Below are positions 9,071 through 18,182 of a stretch of DNA of 64,000 nt, one piece after another. Numbering within the stretch: the first letter of the stretch is position 1; each line of letters begins with the position of its first letter. The stretch lies in assembly GCA_001403775.1 (NCBI GenBank), contig CYUG01000011.1, forward strand, positions 482,548 through 546,547, given 5' to 3'. This DNA comes from Dermabacter indicis (GTDB lineage Bacteria > Actinomycetota > Actinomycetes > Actinomycetales > Dermabacteraceae). Under the pieces are notes generated by a model. The model did not search any database. It worked only from the letters and a program-made list of their open reading frames with translations, and was not told the origin of the DNA. The translations under genes and the position numbers were made by a program.

Positions 9071-9525
9071 GCGCGGACCACCGCCCTCGCTGCGTGGAGG
9101 CTCTCGGAAAGGCGCGTGCGGCTTTCGCGCGCATAACCCGCTTCGTGGGTGCGCGCCAGGAGGGTTCCGACGCTTGCCGTGCGCGGATCTGCCAGGACTC
9201 GCTCGAGAGGTTCTCGGCGAATATCAAGGCCCTCGCTGCGGAGTACGAAGACGCGCAAAACCGCTTCGAGCTCGCGGTGCCCGTCTCGGGCGGTCATGTT
9301 TCCGGCCTCCAGATCGTCGCCGATGGCGTTGATCGAGCGGAGGAACTCAGCTTTGAGCGCGTCTCGGGCGCCGGGGCGATGGCGATAGGCGTTGCGCTCC
9401 ACGAGCCATCTCGTGAGGCGAAGGAGCGCCACGATGAGCGCGATGATGACGATCGCGCACAGCACAGCGAGGATGAGCCACGCGATGGAGTATTGCGGCG
9501 GGTCAATGATCTCAAGGCCGTCCAT
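9064..9525 (-). CDS. Small single-pass membrane protein of the Bat-like operon
   Basis: 153 residues: a short outer N-terminus, one strong membrane helix (about residues 15-38, AWLILAVLCAIVIIALIVAL), and a helical cytoplasmic part with RDGHRELEAVLRVFVLRSEG. The position between DUF58 and the first VWA gene is that of DUF4381-type proteins in proteobacterial versions of this operon, but I cannot prove the family. It overlaps both neighbours by 7-14 bases, indicating tight coupling. Confidence 0.72.
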   Translation of the reverse strand: MDGLEIIDPPQYSIAWLILAVLCAIVIIALIVALLRLTRWLVERNAYRHRPGARDALKAEFLRSINAIGDDLEAGNMTARDGHRELEAVLRVFVLRSEGLDIRREPLERVLADPRTASVGTLLARTHEAGYARESRTRLSESLHAARAVVRAW

Positions 9526-10405
9526 TGCGCGCCCCCTGCCTGCGAAACATGGCGATCATGTCGTCGACGACGTGGTTGTCGCCGTCGGTGAGAGTGTGGA
9601 CAATCCCGAGCGAGTCGAGCATGGCTGTGATGTCGGCTTCGCGCCTCTCGCGAAAGGCATCGGCCTCTGCTTGCACGGCTTTCACCGTACGCGTGTGGCG
9701 GAGGATCTCGCGCGGGTAGCCGGGGTCGATGAGATCGGCTTCGAGATCCACGCGACCGAGCGGGTCAGCGTCGCGGACTCGCACCACGAGAACGTCGTGG
9801 CGTGTCATGAGGCGGCGCAGCACGCCCTCACATTCGGGCCCGGGATTCGCCTCGTCGGTGATGAGAAGCATGAGGCTCGAGCGGCGCGTGAGGCGTAGCG
9901 CTCGCGTGAGCGCCCACTCGACGTTTGCGGGGGGCCCGCCGAGAACGGTGTTCTTGTGAAGGGTGCGCAAAAGAAGTTCGAGATGGCCGCGCGACGAGCG
10001 AGCGGGAAGCTGGCGCTGATCGCCGGGCGTACCCGCGACGAGACCCACGAGATCGCCGTTCGTGTGGGCGAGGTAGCACAGGAATCCCGCGGCGGTCACG
10101 AGCGCGTCACGCTTCGATGTGCCGTCGGCGGCGGTCGCCGCCATCGCCCCGGAGGTATCGCCGATCACGCAGAGGTAGCGCACGCGCTCCTCGTTGAACT
10201 GGCGAATGAGCGGCTCCCCGCTTCGGGCGGTCGCCTTCCAGTCGATATCCGAGATCTTGTCGCCCGGCTGGTAGTACTTGAGGTCGTCGAAATCCTCGCC
10301 ACTGCCCTTGAACAGGGAGCGGCCGCGACCAGCGATGAGACCACGCACCTTTTTGGTGGTCGTGATCTCAACCTTGGCCTTGACCCTCGTGAGAAGCGAC
10401 GCCAA
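9512..10405 (-). CDS. DUF58-domain protein, partner of the downstream-operon MoxR
   Basis: 297 residues, no membrane helices. The DUF58 core is clear: DDLKYYQPGDKISDIDWKAT at about residues 39-58, then RQFNEERVRYLCVIGDTSGAM, where the VWA-like metal site is degenerate. Unlike the DUF58 at 915-2141 it lacks an N-terminal membrane anchor, which is the shorter cytosolic form found with MoxR and VWA (Bat) operons. It starts 8 bases after the moxR stop and overlaps the next gene by 14 bases. Confidence 0.9.
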   Translation of the reverse strand: MASLLTRVKAKVEITTTKKVRGLIAGRGRSLFKGSGEDFDDLKYYQPGDKISDIDWKATARSGEPLIRQFNEERVRYLCVIGDTSGAMAATAADGTSKRDALVTAAGFLCYLAHTNGDLVGLVAGTPGDQRQLPARSSRGHLELLLRTLHKNTVLGGPPANVEWALTRALRLTRRSSLMLLITDEANPGPECEGVLRRLMTRHDVLVVRVRDADPLGRVDLEADLIDPGYPREILRHTRTVKAVQAEADAFRERREADITAMLDSLGIVHTLTDGDNHVVDDMIAMFRRQGARNGRP

Positions 10406-10413
10406 AACGGCCC

Positions 10414-11481
10414 CTACGGAAGCGGAACCACGGAGAACACCGCGTCGATGATCGTCTCGGGCGTGATCCCGCTCGCGAGCGCATCGAAGGTGAGCACGAG
10501 GCGGTGACGAAGAACCGAGTAACGCAATGCGCGCACGTCGTCCGGAGTCGCGTAGTCGCGACCTTCGATGAGGGCGTGGGCCTGCGCGACGCGCATGAGC
10601 GCGAGCGAACCACGCGGAGACGCGCCCACGCGCACCGACTGCGTGAGGTTTTGGATGGGGCGCGGCCCCGAACCGCGAGTCGAGAACACGAGGTCGATAA
10701 TGTAGCGCTTGACCGCAGCATCCACGTACACGCGATCCACAGCGCGCTGAAGAAACTCGATGTCGTCGAGGCTCACGCTCGGTCGCACGTTCTTCGGAGC
10801 GGCGAGAGTGCCCGACGTCGAGCGGTCGAGAATTTCGTGCTCCTCCGCCGGCCTCGGGTACGTGAGGATCTCCTTCATGAGGAAGCGGTCCATCTGGGCC
10901 TCGGGAAGAACGTACGTGCCTTCTTCCTCGATCGGGTTCTGGGTCGCGAGCACCATGAACGGGTGAGGGAGACGGTACACCTCGCCGCCGATCGAGGTCT
11001 GGCGCTCCTGCATCGCCTCGAGCATCGCCGACTGAGTCTTCGCGCTCGAACGGTTAATCTCGTCGAGGAGCACGATGTTCGCGTGGACTGGGCCGAGCTG
11101 GGTCGTGAACTCGCCAGTGCCGTAGTTGAAGATCTGCGTGCCGATGATGTCGTTCGGCATGAGGTCAGGGGTGCACTGAATACGCCGGAAGGAACCGCCA
11201 ATCGCACTCGCGAGTGCCTGGGCCGCGGTCGTCTTCGCGAGGCCCGGAACGGATTCGAGAAGCACGTGACCACCGGCCGCGAGACTCGTGAGAAGCGCGA
11301 GCCTCAAGCGTTCCTGGCCCACCACGCGCGTACCAAATACGCCCGTGATGTTCTGGACGATGTGCGCCGCCCTCTCGCGCTCGGCTGGCCCAAGCACGGG
11401 GCTCTCCGGCTGAAACGTGCGCGTGTGGGAAGGCTGCTGGCCCACCGGACGCGGCGAGGGGGCCCCACCATTCATGCTCAT
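10414..11481 (-). CDS. MoxR-family AAA+ ATPase
   Basis: 355 residues from the ATG at 11481, selected because AGAGG stands 7 bases upstream; the frame stays open to 11640 but that region would cross the divergent glgX promoter area. The first 45 residues are Pro/Ser-rich. The ATPase follows with Walker A ESVPGLAKT (note Ala in place of the usual Gly before Lys-Thr), Walker B IVLLDEINRSSAKTQ, TQNPIEEEGTYVLPEAQMDR, and sensor GASPRGSLALMR. It heads the minus-strand operon moxR-DUF58-small TM-VWA-VWA-TPR-desulfurase. Its presumed role is ATP-driven chaperone action on the VWA proteins or their clients. Confidence 0.93.
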   Translation of the reverse strand: MSMNGGAPSPRPVGQQPSHTRTFQPESPVLGPAERERAAHIVQNITGVFGTRVVGQERLRLALLTSLAAGGHVLLESVPGLAKTTAAQALASAIGGSFRRIQCTPDLMPNDIIGTQIFNYGTGEFTTQLGPVHANIVLLDEINRSSAKTQSAMLEAMQERQTSIGGEVYRLPHPFMVLATQNPIEEEGTYVLPEAQMDRFLMKEILTYPRPAEEHEILDRSTSGTLAAPKNVRPSVSLDDIEFLQRAVDRVYVDAAVKRYIIDLVFSTRGSGPRPIQNLTQSVRVGASPRGSLALMRVAQAHALIEGRDYATPDDVRALRYSVLRHRLVLTFDALASGITPETIIDAVFSVVPLP

Positions 11482-11615
11482 GTACGTACCTCTTTTGCCG
11501 CTTCCCGATCGATCACACGTGCGCGAGGAGGCGCACCACGCCTCGACAATACCGAACCGCCCTCGAAAGCACGTCAAAAACACGGCAAACAACGGATGTC
11601 TGAAACAATGCCGTT
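11482..11615. promoter_or_regulatory. Divergent promoter region between moxR (-) and glgX (+)
   Basis: 134 bases separate the two starts. On the minus strand a TTGACG hexamer (complement of 11560-11565) is followed about 18-20 bases later by GGTATTGT, a plausible but imperfect promoter for the moxR operon. No convincing plus-strand promoter is visible in front of glgX, which begins with GTG and lacks a strong ribosome site. Confidence 0.3.
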
Positions 11616-13817
11616 GTGCCCCTTCCTCCCCCTCCCACAAATCCCGGCCTCACCGTGAACGCGGCAGGCGTCGGAACATATTCGATCCCCGCCCCGCGCG
11701 CCGAGCGCATCGACCTGTGCGTTTTCGAGGGCGGGCGCGAACGGCGTATTCCCCTCCCCCACGTCGATGCGGGCGTCCACTGGGGAGCCGTCGACGGGCT
11801 CACGGAAGGCACCCACTACGGCCTGCGCGCCTACGGCCCATGGGCACCAGAGCATGGGCTCGTTTTCAACCCCAACAAGCTGCTCATCGACCCTTACGCC
11901 CACGGCATCGACCATGCCTCCTCGCTCCTCGAATCGATGTTCGCGCATACGGTCGACTCGGGGCTGCGTCCCGTCGAACCCCTCCGTCTTGACCCGCACG
12001 ACAATGCCGACTCGGCCATCCACTCCGTCGTCACTCGCGTGAGGCCCGAACGCTTCGACCCCACGCTGCGCCCCCGAACTCCTCTTCGCGACACAATCCT
12101 CTACGAAGCGCACGTGCGCGGTTTCTCGAAGCTCAATCCCCACCTCCCGCCCGAGCTGCGGGGCACGTACGCCGGGCTCGCCCACGAGGCGTCGATCACC
12201 TACTTGCAAGACCTTGGCATCACCGCGATTGAGCTGCTCCCGATCCACGCGGCTCTCGACGAAGTCCACCTCACGCGCCTCGGTCTCACGAATTACTGGG
12301 GCTACAACACCCTGAGCTTTTTCGCCCCGAACCCGAGGTACGCGACCAAAGCGGCACGCGAACAAGGCCCCATCGCCGTTCTCGCCGAAGTGCAAGACAT
12401 GGTGAACGCCCTGCATGCCGCCGGGATCGAAGTCATCCTCGACGTCGTCTACAACCACACTGCCGAAGGTGCGAAAGACGGCCCCACGGTCTCCTTCCGC
12501 GGGCTCGATGCGCGCGAATACTACTGGCAGGATTCAGGCCACCTCGCCGACTTCACGGGCACGGGCAACACGCTCGATGCACGCAGTCCCTTTGTCGTGG
12601 ACCTCATCATGCGCTCGCTCAGGTTCTGGGCCACAGTGGTAGGAGTCGATGGATTCCGTTTCGACCTCGCCACGACCCTCGCACGCGCCGACCACGGCTT
12701 CGACCCCAAGCACCCGCTCCTCACCACCATGCGCACCGACCCCGCGCTCGCGGGCATCAAACTCATTGCCGAACCGTGGGACGTGGGCAGCTTCGGCTGG
12801 CAAACCGGCAATTTCCCCGCAGGCATGAGCGAGTGGAACGACTCCTACCGCGACGACATCCGCGGGTTTTGGCTCTCGAGTAATCGCGAACTGCGCGAAC
12901 ACGGGGCCCCCCAGCACCCGTATATTCGCGACCTCGCCACAAGGTTTGCGGGCTCCGCGGATGTATTCCGCCGCACCGATCCGCACGATCTTCCCTCGGG
13001 CCGCTCGATGCGCTCACCTCTCGCGTCGATCAATTTCGTGACCGCACACGACGGTTTCACTCTCGCCGACCTCACGAGCTACAACGACAAGCACAATGTC
13101 GATAACGGCGAGGACGGCCGGGACGGCACCGACAACAATCGCTCGTTCCACCACGGCACGGAAGGCCCCGATGCCGCGCTCGACGCGGTGCGCGACCGAA
13201 GCGCACGCAACCTTCTCGCCACCCTCCTCACGAGCGCGGGCGTGCCCATGATTACCGCGGGCGACGAGCGCCTTCGCACGCAAGAGGGCAATAACAACGC
13301 CTATTGCCACGACAGCGCCCTCACGTGGCTTTCGTGGGAGTCCAATGCGCGCACCGAGCGCCAGCTCGCCTTCACCAAGGAAGCGATCGCCGCACGCCGC
13401 GCACTCAGCGCTCTGCGCCCCTCGACCTTTTTCGACGAGGCAAGCCTCGAGGACCGCGACTCAGGCGGCATCACGTGGCTCAAGGGCGATGCTTCCCCCA
13501 TGAGCCACGGCGACTGGTTCAATCCCGAACGCCGACATTTGACGATCGCCATCCCTCACCGCGATGGTCTCACCGTCGTGGTCATGAGCAACGAACAGGG
13601 CCCGCGCGACGTGCAACTGCCCGCGAGCGCATGGGGCGCAGGGCCGCTCCGAATCGCGCTTGATTCGTCACTCGGCGGTGCGAAGCTCGATCGTGAAAAC
13701 GAACGCCTTCACCTCGATGGCCCAACGGTCACCGTCGTGCAATCCGACGGTTGGCGTGCGCCAAAATCAGGGTCGGGAGGTGCCGACAATCTCCCAGCGC
13801 ACCCCGATAAACTTTGA
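11616..13817 (+). CDS. glgX: Glycogen debranching enzyme GlgX (GH13 isoamylase type)
   Basis: 733 residues. An N-terminal carbohydrate-binding (CBM48-like) domain with YGLRAYGPWAPEHGLVFNPN precedes a GH13 barrel. The four GH13 regions are present: DVVYNHTAEG (I), GFRFDLATTL with the nucleophile Asp (II), IAEPWDVG with the acid Glu (III), and FVTAHDGFTL (IV), plus PNKLLIDPYAH typical of isoamylases. The enzyme hydrolyses alpha-1,6 branches of glycogen. The GTG start at 11616 has no strong ribosome site. glgE follows after 37 bases, so the three glg genes probably form one operon. Confidence 0.95.
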   Translation: MPLPPPPTNPGLTVNAAGVGTYSIPAPRAERIDLCVFEGGRERRIPLPHVDAGVHWGAVDGLTEGTHYGLRAYGPWAPEHGLVFNPNKLLIDPYAHGIDHASSLLESMFAHTVDSGLRPVEPLRLDPHDNADSAIHSVVTRVRPERFDPTLRPRTPLRDTILYEAHVRGFSKLNPHLPPELRGTYAGLAHEASITYLQDLGITAIELLPIHAALDEVHLTRLGLTNYWGYNTLSFFAPNPRYATKAAREQGPIAVLAEVQDMVNALHAAGIEVILDVVYNHTAEGAKDGPTVSFRGLDAREYYWQDSGHLADFTGTGNTLDARSPFVVDLIMRSLRFWATVVGVDGFRFDLATTLARADHGFDPKHPLLTTMRTDPALAGIKLIAEPWDVGSFGWQTGNFPAGMSEWNDSYRDDIRGFWLSSNRELREHGAPQHPYIRDLATRFAGSADVFRRTDPHDLPSGRSMRSPLASINFVTAHDGFTLADLTSYNDKHNVDNGEDGRDGTDNNRSFHHGTEGPDAALDAVRDRSARNLLATLLTSAGVPMITAGDERLRTQEGNNNAYCHDSALTWLSWESNARTERQLAFTKEAIAARRALSALRPSTFFDEASLEDRDSGGITWLKGDASPMSHGDWFNPERRHLTIAIPHRDGLTVVVMSNEQGPRDVQLPASAWGAGPLRIALDSSLGGAKLDRENERLHLDGPTVTVVQSDGWRAPKSGSGGADNLPAHPDKL

Positions 13818-13854
13818 GGCGCAGATCACGAGGACGCCGAGTTTGGGAGGCACA

Positions 13855-15873
13855 ATGGCCACGAGGGCGAAAGCAGCGATGACCACCGGGATCGGGCGCA
13901 TTCCGATCACGTCCGTCTCACCGAACGTGGACGGAGGTCGCTTCCCCGTCAAAGCGGTCGTGGGCGAGCGCGTTCGCGTGCACGCCACGAGCTTCCGCGA
14001 GGGCCACGATCAGATGGGCATGCAGCTCCTCGTCACCGATCCCGAAGGTGAAACCGTGCGCTCGTCGATGGTGTGCACGAACCCCGGTCTCGACCACTGG
14101 GAGGGCAGCTTCCGCCCGGATCGCGAGGGCGAGTGGGCGTATCGCGTAGAATCGTTTGACGCCCCGTACCTCACGTGGGCCCACAACGCCGAGGTCAAGA
14201 TCGCCGCGGGTGTCGACGAAGAGCTCATGTGCGCCGAGGGCGTGATCGTGCTCAAGGCCGCGCTCGCTGAGATCGCCAAGAAAACGAGGCCGATGACCCA
14301 CAGGGCCCGCCTCGAAGCGGCGATTGACGCCCTCACTAATACGAGCCTGCATCCGTCGGCCAGGATTGCCCCCGCCCTCGCCGCCGATTTGCGCGAGGCG
14401 ATGACCGCGTTCCCCTTGCGCCGTTGGCCCACGCGTTCCGCAAAGATCGCCGTGCGGGTTGAGCGCGAACGTGCCCTCTATGGTTCGTGGTACGAATTCT
14501 TCCCGCGCTCCGAGGGCGCACACTTCGACCCTGAGCACGGTGGCTGGGTCTCCGGCACCCTCGAAAGCTCCCTCCCGCAGCTCGAGCGCATCAAGCGTAT
14601 GGGCTTCGACGTCGCCTACCTCACGCCAATTCATCCGATTGGTACGACTCACCGCAAGGGCCGCAACAACACCCTCGAGGCCTTCGAGGGGGATCCGGGC
14701 TCGCCTTACGCGATCGGTTCTTCCGACGGCGGCCACGACGCCATCCACCCCGACCTCGGCACGATTGAGGATTTCGATCGCTTCGTCGCGCACGCGAAGA
14801 GTCTCGGGCTGGAGGTGGCCCTCGATATTGCGCTCCAGTGCTCGCCCGATCACCCGTGGGTGAAGGAGCACCCCGAGTGGTTCGTTGTGCGTGCGGACGG
14901 CTCGATTGCGTACGCGGAGAATCCCCCGAAGAAGTACCAGGATATTTACCCGCTGAGCTTCGACACCGACTACCGGGGGCTCTACAACGCCATCCGCGAT
15001 GTGCTGGAGTACTGGATTTCGCACGGCGTGACCCTCTTCCGCGTGGATAACCCGCACACGAAGCCCGTGCGCTTCTGGGAGGAGATCCTCGCCGAGTTCC
15101 ACGAAACCCACCCCGAAGTGCTCTTCCTCGCCGAGGCGTTCACGAAGCCCGCGATGATGCACACGCTCGCGAAGGTTGGCTACCACCAGTCGTACACGTA
15201 CTTTGCGTGGCGCCACAGCCCCGAAGAGCTGCGCGAGTATATGGAGGAGCTCAAGGCCTCCGCGCACTACATGCGCCCCAGCTTCTGGCCCACGACTCAC
15301 GACATCTTGACGCCGTTTATGTCGAATGGCGGCTGGAACGCGTTCCGCCTCCGCGCGATCCTCGCGGCCACCCTCTCGCCCACGTGGGGCATCTATTCCG
15401 GCTTCGAGCTCGTGGAGAGCACGCCGCGGCCGGGGGCGCAGGAGAACATCGACAACGAGAAGTACGAGTACAAGCCGCGCGATTACGAAGCGGCGCTGAA
15501 CTCGGGTCGCTCGCTCGAGCCGCTCCTCACTCGCCTCAACGAGGTTCGCCGTGCCTACCCCGCTCTCCAGACGCTCACGACAACCCACTTCCATGGCTCA
15601 GACGACGACCGCGTGCTCGTATTCTCCAAGCACGTCGAGGGACGCGACACCGAAAACGGGCTGGATGACACGATCATCGTCGTCTCGATGACCGAGGCAC
15701 ACGGCGGCACGTCAACCTGGGTGCACATCGACACCGAGGCGCTCAACATTCACTCCGACTACATGGTCGAAGATCTCCTCACGGGCGAGCAATTCCTGTG
15801 GGATCGCGACAACTACGTCGAGCTGAGCGCCGACTACCGCCCCGCCCACATCCTCCGCGTTATTCGCTACTAA
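13855..15873 (+). CDS. glgE: Alpha-1,4-glucan:maltose-1-phosphate maltosyltransferase GlgE
   Basis: 672 residues from the ATG at 13855, which has GGGAGG 4-5 bases upstream; the frame is open further upstream inside glgX but that is not used. GlgE elongates alpha-glucan using maltose 1-phosphate. It has an N-terminal domain starting near IGRIPITSVSPNVDGGRFPV, followed by a GH13-like barrel. Visible motifs are VAYLTPIHPIGTTHRKGRNN, DIALQCSPDHPWVKEHPEWF, LFRVDNPHTKPVRFWE with the nucleophile Asp, and VLFLAEAFTKPAMM with the acid Glu. The donor-making enzymes TreS/Pep2 or GlgM are not in the window. It lies between glgX and glgB. Confidence 0.96.
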   Translation: MATRAKAAMTTGIGRIPITSVSPNVDGGRFPVKAVVGERVRVHATSFREGHDQMGMQLLVTDPEGETVRSSMVCTNPGLDHWEGSFRPDREGEWAYRVESFDAPYLTWAHNAEVKIAAGVDEELMCAEGVIVLKAALAEIAKKTRPMTHRARLEAAIDALTNTSLHPSARIAPALAADLREAMTAFPLRRWPTRSAKIAVRVERERALYGSWYEFFPRSEGAHFDPEHGGWVSGTLESSLPQLERIKRMGFDVAYLTPIHPIGTTHRKGRNNTLEAFEGDPGSPYAIGSSDGGHDAIHPDLGTIEDFDRFVAHAKSLGLEVALDIALQCSPDHPWVKEHPEWFVVRADGSIAYAENPPKKYQDIYPLSFDTDYRGLYNAIRDVLEYWISHGVTLFRVDNPHTKPVRFWEEILAEFHETHPEVLFLAEAFTKPAMMHTLAKVGYHQSYTYFAWRHSPEELREYMEELKASAHYMRPSFWPTTHDILTPFMSNGGWNAFRLRAILAATLSPTWGIYSGFELVESTPRPGAQENIDNEKYEYKPRDYEAALNSGRSLEPLLTRLNEVRRAYPALQTLTTTHFHGSDDDRVLVFSKHVEGRDTENGLDDTIIVVSMTEAHGGTSTWVHIDTEALNIHSDYMVEDLLTGEQFLWDRDNYVELSADYRPAHILRVIRY

Positions 15874-15897
15874 GCGCCGTCACCAAAGGAGATAGAC

Positions 15898-18102
15898 ATG
15901 AGCGCAACGCCTCCCCTCCTCCCCGCGAGCGAGCACGAACTCGGCTCGGTCGCCACCGGCTCGTACTATTCGCCGCACTCGATCCTCGGCCTTCACGAGT
16001 ACGAGGGCGGGTACACGATCCGCACACTCAAGCCGTTCGCCGACAAGGTCGAAGCCCTCGTGCGGCTCGAGAATGGTGAGCGGCTCGAGATTGAGCTCGC
16101 CCACGAGTACAACGGCATCTTTAGCGGCGCCTTCGAGGCCCCCGATTCACCAATCGTGCTGCACCGCTTGCGCGTGACGTGGCCGGGCAGCGGCACGGAA
16201 ATCGTGGACGATCCCTACCGTTTTCTCCCCACCATCAGCGACTTTGACCTGCACCTCATTCGCGAGGGCCGCCACGAAGAGCTGTGGCGTGCGCTCGGCG
16301 CACACGTGCGTACTCTCGACGGTATCCAGGGCACGAGCTTTACCGTGTGGGCCCCGAATGCCGCCGCCGTCCAGGTGATCGGCGACTTTAACGGTTGGAA
16401 TGGCCGCCGCACCTCGATGCGTTCGCTCGGCGATTCGGGCGTGTGGGAGATCTTCTTGCCTGGCGTGCGCGCGGGTGCGGTCTACAAGTTCCGCATCCTC
16501 GGCGCCGACAAGGTGTGGCGCGAGAAAGCCGACCCGATGGCGCGGCTCGCCGAGGTCCCACCAGCAACCGGAAGCGTCGTGGTCGACTCGGATTTCGAAT
16601 GGAGCGACGACGCCTTCCTCGCCGAGCGGGCCGCGAAGAACCCGCTCGAATCGCAAATGTCGATCTACGAGGTACACCTCGCCTCGTGGCGCCCCTACGC
16701 TTCGTACCGCGATGTCGCCGAGCCGCTCGTGCAATACGTCAAGGGGATGGGTTACACGCACGTTGAGTTTCTCCCCCTCGCGGAGCACCCCTTCGGCGGT
16801 TCATGGGGCTACCAGGTCGCGGGCTACTACGCGCCCACCTCGCGCCTCGGCCACCCCGACGACCTGCGCTACCTCATCAACGCGCTTCACGAGGCCGGCA
16901 TCGGCGTCATCATGGACTGGGTGCCCGCGCACTTCCCGAAGGACGAGTGGGCGCTCGGCCGCTTCGACGGCACCGCGCTCTACGAGCACGCTGATCCGCG
17001 CAAGGGCGAGCACCCCGACTGGGGAACCTACATCTTCGACCTCGGCCGCACCGAGGTGCGAAACTTCCTCGTGGCGAACGCGTGCTACTGGCTCGAAGAG
17101 TTCCACGTCGATGGCCTCCGCGTGGATGCCGTGGCCTCGATGCTCTACCTCGACTACTCTCGCAACGAAGGCGAGTGGATCCCGAACGAATACGGCGGGC
17201 GCGAGAACCTCGAGGCGATCGATTTCCTCAAGGAGGTCAACGCGACCGCGTACAAGCGTGCGCCCGGCATCACGATGATCGCCGAGGAATCCACGTCCTT
17301 CCCGGGCGTCACGAAGCCCACCGACCAGGGCGGCCTCGGTTTCGGCTTCAAGTGGAACATGGGTTTTATGCACGACACGCTCGAGTACCTCGGCCAGGAT
17401 CCGATCTACCGCCAGTACCGCCACCACGAGCTCACATTCGCGATGGTCTACCAGTATTCGGAGAACTTCATTCTGCCGATCTCCCACGACGAGGTCGTGC
17501 ACGGCAAAGCCCCGCTCTTGCGGAAGGCCCCCGGCGATGATTGGCAGCAGGCCGCGAATCTGCGCGCCTACTTGAGCCTCATGTGGGCGCACCCTGGCAA
17601 GCAGCTTCTCTTCATGGGCTGCGACTTCGCGCAAGGTACGGAGTGGAACGAGAATCAGGCCCTCCCGTTTTGGCTTCTCGATTTCCCCCTCCACCAGGGC
17701 GTCAACGATTACGTGCGCGACCTCAACCGCGTGCAGCGCACCTACCCGGCGCTGTACGAGCTCGATCAAGAAGGCGCGGGCTTCCGCTGGCTTGACGCCG
17801 ATGCCGCGGGCCACAACCTCGTGGCGTTCGCGCGCTACGACCGCGAGGGCACCCCGGTCGTCGCGATCATTAACTTCTCCCCCGAGCCGTGGCGCGACTT
17901 CCGCATCGGTCTTCCCGAAGGCGGAGCGTGGACCGAAATTCTCAACTCCGACGCGGTGGCCTACGGCGGAAGCGGAGTGGGCAACCTCGGGCGTGTCCAG
18001 GCGGAGCCCGTCCCCTACGGCGGCCTCGACTACTCGGTGCGCGTGAGCGTCCCGCCGCTCGGCGCCGTGTTCTTCACCCCCGAACGCCACGTACAGGAGT
18101 AA
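15898..18102 (+). CDS. glgB: 1,4-alpha-glucan branching enzyme GlgB
   Basis: 734 residues; the ATG at 15898 follows an AAAGGAG ribosome site. An N-terminal extra domain (about 1-105), a CBM48 domain (about 110-220, TSFTVWAPNAAAVQVIGDFN) and a GH13 barrel are visible. Motifs: YTHVEFLPLAEHPFGGSWGY, DWVPAHFPKD, DGLRVDAVASMLYLDYSR (nucleophile Asp), MIAEESTSFPGV (acid Glu) and LPISHDEVVHGK. The enzyme cuts alpha-1,4 chains and re-joins them as alpha-1,6 branches, completing the GlgE pathway. It ends the operon; a two-way hairpin follows before the convergent gene. Confidence 0.97.
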   Translation: MSATPPLLPASEHELGSVATGSYYSPHSILGLHEYEGGYTIRTLKPFADKVEALVRLENGERLEIELAHEYNGIFSGAFEAPDSPIVLHRLRVTWPGSGTEIVDDPYRFLPTISDFDLHLIREGRHEELWRALGAHVRTLDGIQGTSFTVWAPNAAAVQVIGDFNGWNGRRTSMRSLGDSGVWEIFLPGVRAGAVYKFRILGADKVWREKADPMARLAEVPPATGSVVVDSDFEWSDDAFLAERAAKNPLESQMSIYEVHLASWRPYASYRDVAEPLVQYVKGMGYTHVEFLPLAEHPFGGSWGYQVAGYYAPTSRLGHPDDLRYLINALHEAGIGVIMDWVPAHFPKDEWALGRFDGTALYEHADPRKGEHPDWGTYIFDLGRTEVRNFLVANACYWLEEFHVDGLRVDAVASMLYLDYSRNEGEWIPNEYGGRENLEAIDFLKEVNATAYKRAPGITMIAEESTSFPGVTKPTDQGGLGFGFKWNMGFMHDTLEYLGQDPIYRQYRHHELTFAMVYQYSENFILPISHDEVVHGKAPLLRKAPGDDWQQAANLRAYLSLMWAHPGKQLLFMGCDFAQGTEWNENQALPFWLLDFPLHQGVNDYVRDLNRVQRTYPALYELDQEGAGFRWLDADAAGHNLVAFARYDREGTPVVAIINFSPEPWRDFRIGLPEGGAWTEILNSDAVAYGGSGVGNLGRVQAEPVPYGGLDYSVRVSVPPLGAVFFTPERHVQE

Positions 18103-18122
18103 CGGCACAGGCACTGAAAAAG

Positions 18123-18155
18123 AGGCGTGCGGTCCCCCAAGGGGATCGCACGCCT
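18123..18155. terminator. Bidirectional terminator between glgB and the thioredoxin-TPR gene
   Basis: 15-bp arms at 18123-18137 and 18141-18155 with one wobble pair and a 3-base loop. The stem is followed by CCTTTTC on the plus strand and by CTTTTTC (complement of 18116-18121) on the minus strand, so it can serve both convergent genes. Confidence 0.88.
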
Positions 18156-18182
18156 CCTTTTCTCGCGCTCGCGCGGCGCTTC

